Shown here piece after piece: positions 61,958 to 64,000 of a DNA stretch of 64,000 nt; position 1 is the stretch's first letter, and each line of letters starts with the position of its first letter. Source of the DNA: SZUA-36 sp963727635 (GTDB lineage: Bacteria; Pseudomonadota; Gammaproteobacteria; Xanthomonadales; SZUA-36); contig CAVSHP010000010.1 in NCBI GenBank assembly GCA_963727635.1, positions 17,528 through 81,527 of the forward strand. Direction: 5' to 3'. The notes below the pieces were generated by a model. That model did not search any database. It was not told the origin of the DNA and saw only the letters and a list, made by a program, of their open reading frames with translations. The position numbers and the translations under genes were made by a program.

Positions 61958-62458
61958 ATGGCGGAAGAAGTGAAGAGCTTCGGCGATCTGAAATCGACGC
62001 TGATCAAGGCGCCAGACCGAGGAAACCAAGCCGGAAGCCGGCGAGACGCGCGCAAGCCCAACCGCGACGCCCAGGGCCGCGCCTATGCCACCGGCAAGCG
62101 CAAGGACGCGGTCGCCCGCGTCTGGATCAAGCCGGGCCCCGGCAAGATCACCGTCAATGGCCGCGAAGAGAAGATCTATTTCGCCCGCCCGGTGCTGCGC
62201 ATGATCCTGCGCCAGCCGCTGATCGCCGCCAATCGCGACGGCCAGTTCGACGTGATCGTCACCGTCAAGGGCGGCGGGCTTTCGGGCCAGGCCGGCGCGG
62301 TGCGCCACGGCATCTCCAAGGCGCTGGTCGCCTATGAGCCGAGCCTGCGCCCGGCGCTGAAGCAGGGCGGCTTCCTCACCCGCGACCCGCGTACCGTCGA
62401 GCGCAAGAAGTACGGCCGTCCCAAGGCGCGCCGCAGCTTCCAGTTCTCGAAGCGCTAA
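61958..62458 (+). CDS. rpsI: Ribosomal protein S9, one frame break
   Basis: ATG 61958, 2 nt after the rplM stop. After an alphaproteobacterial N-terminal extension ('MAEEVKSFGDLKSTLIKA', with an extra C near 62013) comes the S9 core 'GRAYATGKRKDAVARVWIKPG' (two parts), 'VKGGGLSGQAGAVRHGISKAL' and the C-terminal 'RKKYGRPKARRSFQFSKR' whose basic tail reaches the P-site tRNA. The N-terminal extension is itself a mark of alphaproteobacteria. Confidence 0.93.
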   Translation: MAEEVKSFGDLKSTLIKAPDRGNQAGSRRDARKPNRDAQGRAYATGKRKDAVARVWIKPGPGKITVNGREEKIYFARPVLRMILRQPLIAANRDGQFDVIVTVKGGGLSGQAGAVRHGISKALVAYEPSLRPALKQGGFLTRDPRTVERKKYGRPKARRSFQFSKR

Positions 62459-62487
62459 ATCGCGCGGAACAATTTTCGCATTCAATA

Positions 62488-62525
62488 CAGCGGCCCGGAG
62501 CAGATCCGGGCCGCTGTTTTATTTT
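62488..62525 (+). terminator. Rho-independent terminator of rplM-rpsI
   Basis: CAGCGGCCCGGA / TCCGGGCCGCTG stem (12 bp) with a short loop, followed by TTTTATTTT. Confidence 0.93.
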
Positions 62526-62799
62526 GGCGATACGACCGCGCGCATTCTCTCCCGTCTGAACTATGTCGCTAGTCATTCGCTCTGCGTGCGGTGTTGCGCT
62601 GGCTATTTGTGCCGCGGTGATCGGCGCCGGTCCTGCAATCTCCAATTCACTCCCAGCTACCCCGGACGGCGTAGCGAATTTTGTTGAACCGTGGCGTGCG
62701 GACAGTGCTTTGGCACCGAACGCAGGTCCGCGTCCGATGTTTGACACTATCGCTAAGGCTGCGCATTGGTATGTAATCTACTGCTTTCAAATCGGAGTT

Positions 62800-63233
62800 T
62801 GTACGCTGCCTCGTATCCAAAGAGATGGGCTCGACCTTCACATCGGCGGAAGGTTGCGAGAAATTCGTGTCCGGGCTGGCAGAAACCAGCAAGAGTTGGG
62901 ACAGCAATTGGGAATCGGTTCCAACAGATTCAGAAATATGAGAGCGGTACGAACCGGATATCCGCCAGCGTGCTTTTTCGCCTGGCGCAGATTTTCGATG
63001 TTCTGCCCAGTTATTTCTACGAGGGCATCAATGCGGCCATGACGAATATTCCGCCGGCCGTGCAATTGGAGCAGAACGAAGACCGCGTGCAGGAGTTCGC
63101 GCGCACGGCCGAAGGCACTTTGCTGCTGGATGCCTATCTCAGGCTCGATGATCCGGCGATCCGCAAGCGCGTGTTGGCGTTGATCCGCTCGATGGCGTCC
63201 ACGCCTGTAGACGAGACGACCACGGTCCCGTGA
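62800..63233 (+). CDS. XRE/Cro-CI-type helix-turn-helix regulator, frame break, start not resolved
   Basis: The HTH is clear across two frames: 'HIGGRLREIRVRAGRNQQEL', 'GQQLGIG' then 'FQQIQKYESGTNRISASVLF', with a missing T near 62922. The tail 'LLLDAYLRLDDPAIRKRVLAL' ends at 63233. The pattern is that of the rhizobial SinR-like HTH regulators. The N-terminus lies somewhere near 62,760-62,840. The preceding 62,526-62,800 has no gene I can support. Confidence 0.62.
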
Positions 63234-63321
63234 AGACAATCCGAAATGCTGACGGCCCGCTGACATTTGCCGCGCGTGCCGGCAGACCTGCCGCCTGAAC
63301 TAAGACGGTCGCCTGTTTCCG

Positions 63322-63805
63322 TCAGGCATGGGCGGCGCTGTCCGGCGTGACGTGCGGCGGAGGCGGGCCGTAGCCGTTGTTGCCGGCCGTGCCGGGTTGC
63401 GCGTACCAGTAGATAAGGAGCGCCGCCGCGGCGAGGGTCAGGATCGGCAACAGCACCGCCGACAGGATGGCCGATCCCATTTCTCCGCCGGCCAGCGCCG
63501 CAGCGCCCAGCACGATCATCAGAAACACAGGAACGACCCCGATCAGAAATTGACCAGCCGCTGCGGTCGGTGTCGTGGAGCCGGCGCACGCTGATGCCGA
63601 TGCCCGGCAACAGCAGGGCCAGCCCGAACAGGCCCGTCAGCACGCGGGTGCCGATCACCGCCTGAATGATGGCAAGGCCGATATAGATGACGAAATAAGC
63701 GAGAACGTAGTACCAGAATTCCCGACGGGCGCAGCGGCCCTGAAAATCGAGATAGTGCTCGGTCACGGTGCGGCGGAAAGTCTCCGCGACGGCGTTCGGA
63801 TCCAT
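63322..63805 (-). CDS. DUF805 inner-membrane protein, one frame break
   Basis: ATG 63805. 'FQGRCARREFWYYVLAYFVI' and 'GIGISVRRLHDTDRSGW' are the DUF805 (YhaH-like) signature; TM segments follow in the other frame ('VFLMIVLGAAALAGG', 'LLPILTLAAAALLIYWYA'). A frame break near 63548 joins them. About 160 residues. Function unknown in the family. Alphaproteobacterial by context. Confidence 0.75.
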
Positions 63806-64000
63806 GGATCATCTCCCGCAGATGTGCACATAGTCCGCCCGCCGGGGGCGGGCACATCCTTCGCCCATCGGCAAGAGCGCGCGCGAGCCTCGATTTGTGA
63901 GCGACTCGCGAGCCACGTGAGTTAAACAGTAACATGACAGGCCGTTCATGATTACGGTCAATATCGGCAGCAGAGGCGGCTATGGTAGCCAGGATCTTCA
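63806..64000. other. Window edge, no supported gene
   Basis: No gene can be supported here. An ATG at 63948 opens a plus-strand frame ('MITVNIGSRGGYGSQD') to the window end that may be the start of a gene, but it is too short to judge. Confidence 0.3.

Noticed and set aside
62563..62800. Signal-peptide-like ORF 'MSLVIRSACGVALAICAAV' upstream of the XRE regulator
   Set aside because: No ribosome-binding site, no family, and it runs into the HTH frame of the regulator; in this error-prone stretch I cannot support a separate gene.
59890..63805. Horizontal transfer of an alphaproteobacterial block into a gammaproteobacterium
   Set aside because: It would bring a second, foreign rplM-rpsI and break a gene exactly at the border. 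An assembly chimera explains it more simply.

Overview
ORGANISM. Bases 1 to about 59,890 read as one gammaproteobacterial chromosome segment. The evidence is the clpS/clpA/infA block with two tRNA genes, the mnmA-hflD pair, AcnA-type aconitase, two PilT-family ATPases, and gene families typical of environmental (possibly marine or sediment) gammaproteobacteria. From about 59,890 to the end the sequence is visibly richer in G+C. Its gene order there (CoA-binding protein, enoyl-CoA hydratase, rplM-rpsI, a rhizobial-type XRE regulator, DUF805) is alphaproteobacterial. I read that junction as an assembly chimera, because a second, foreign rplM-rpsI pair is an unlikely transfer.

LAYOUT. 1-15.0 kb: a type VI secretion (T6SS) locus in two divergent arms. 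The left arm (minus) is tssA-tssB-tssC-hcp-tagJ and runs off the window. The right arm (plus) is tagH(FHA)-tssJ-tssK-tssL-tssM-tagF-pppA plus a small orphan ORF. 15.5-18.4 kb: an aldehyde dehydrogenase and an FAD-linked oxidase. 18.5-30.6 kb: a periplasmic TPR-CHAT protein (minus) divergent from a seven-gene plus-strand operon. That operon encodes two stator-like TM/coiled-coil/VWA proteins, an FHA protein, an ExbB/TolQ/MotA-like channel, a pseudo-trypsin/TM/FHA protein, a Ser/Thr kinase fused to a TagR-like FGE-sulfatase domain, and an exported low-complexity protein with three copies of an SQNA-E-F/Y-L motif. 30.6-39 kb: DUF952, a duplicated leader in front of a secreted subtilase, two lipoproteins, a YbaK-like deacylase and small exported proteins. 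39-50 kb: tRNA-Cys, tRNA-Gly, infA, clpA, clpS, mnmA, hflD, acnA, a class D beta-lactamase, a GNAT acetyltransferase and an EamA transporter. 50-60 kb: gamma-carbonic anhydrase, two PilT-family ATPases with a 33-codon leader ORF, an Lhr helicase, a 120-bp near-perfect hairpin, a lipoprotein and a GCS2-CBS fusion cut at the chimeric junction. 60-64 kb: the alphaproteobacterial segment.

HOW THE GENES MAY WORK TOGETHER. The T6SS arm carries TagH (FHA), PppA (phosphatase) and TagF, the cytoplasmic elements of threonine-phosphorylation control, but no kinase. The kinase, fused to a TagR-like sensor domain, lies in the second operon beside a possible proton-driven stator. I infer that 18.5-30.6 kb encodes an envelope-spanning signalling machine that feeds the T6SS. 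Several of its parts keep an enzyme fold but have lost catalytic residues (CHAT, trypsin-like, one VWA).

DATA QUALITY. Many genes are split by single-base indels, mostly insertions, clustered at 5.2-5.7, 23.8, 25.9, 31.8-42.2 and 59.4-63.6 kb. They hit clpA, clpS, rplM and rpsI, so most are probably read errors. Such genes are given as one locus with the frame breaks noted.
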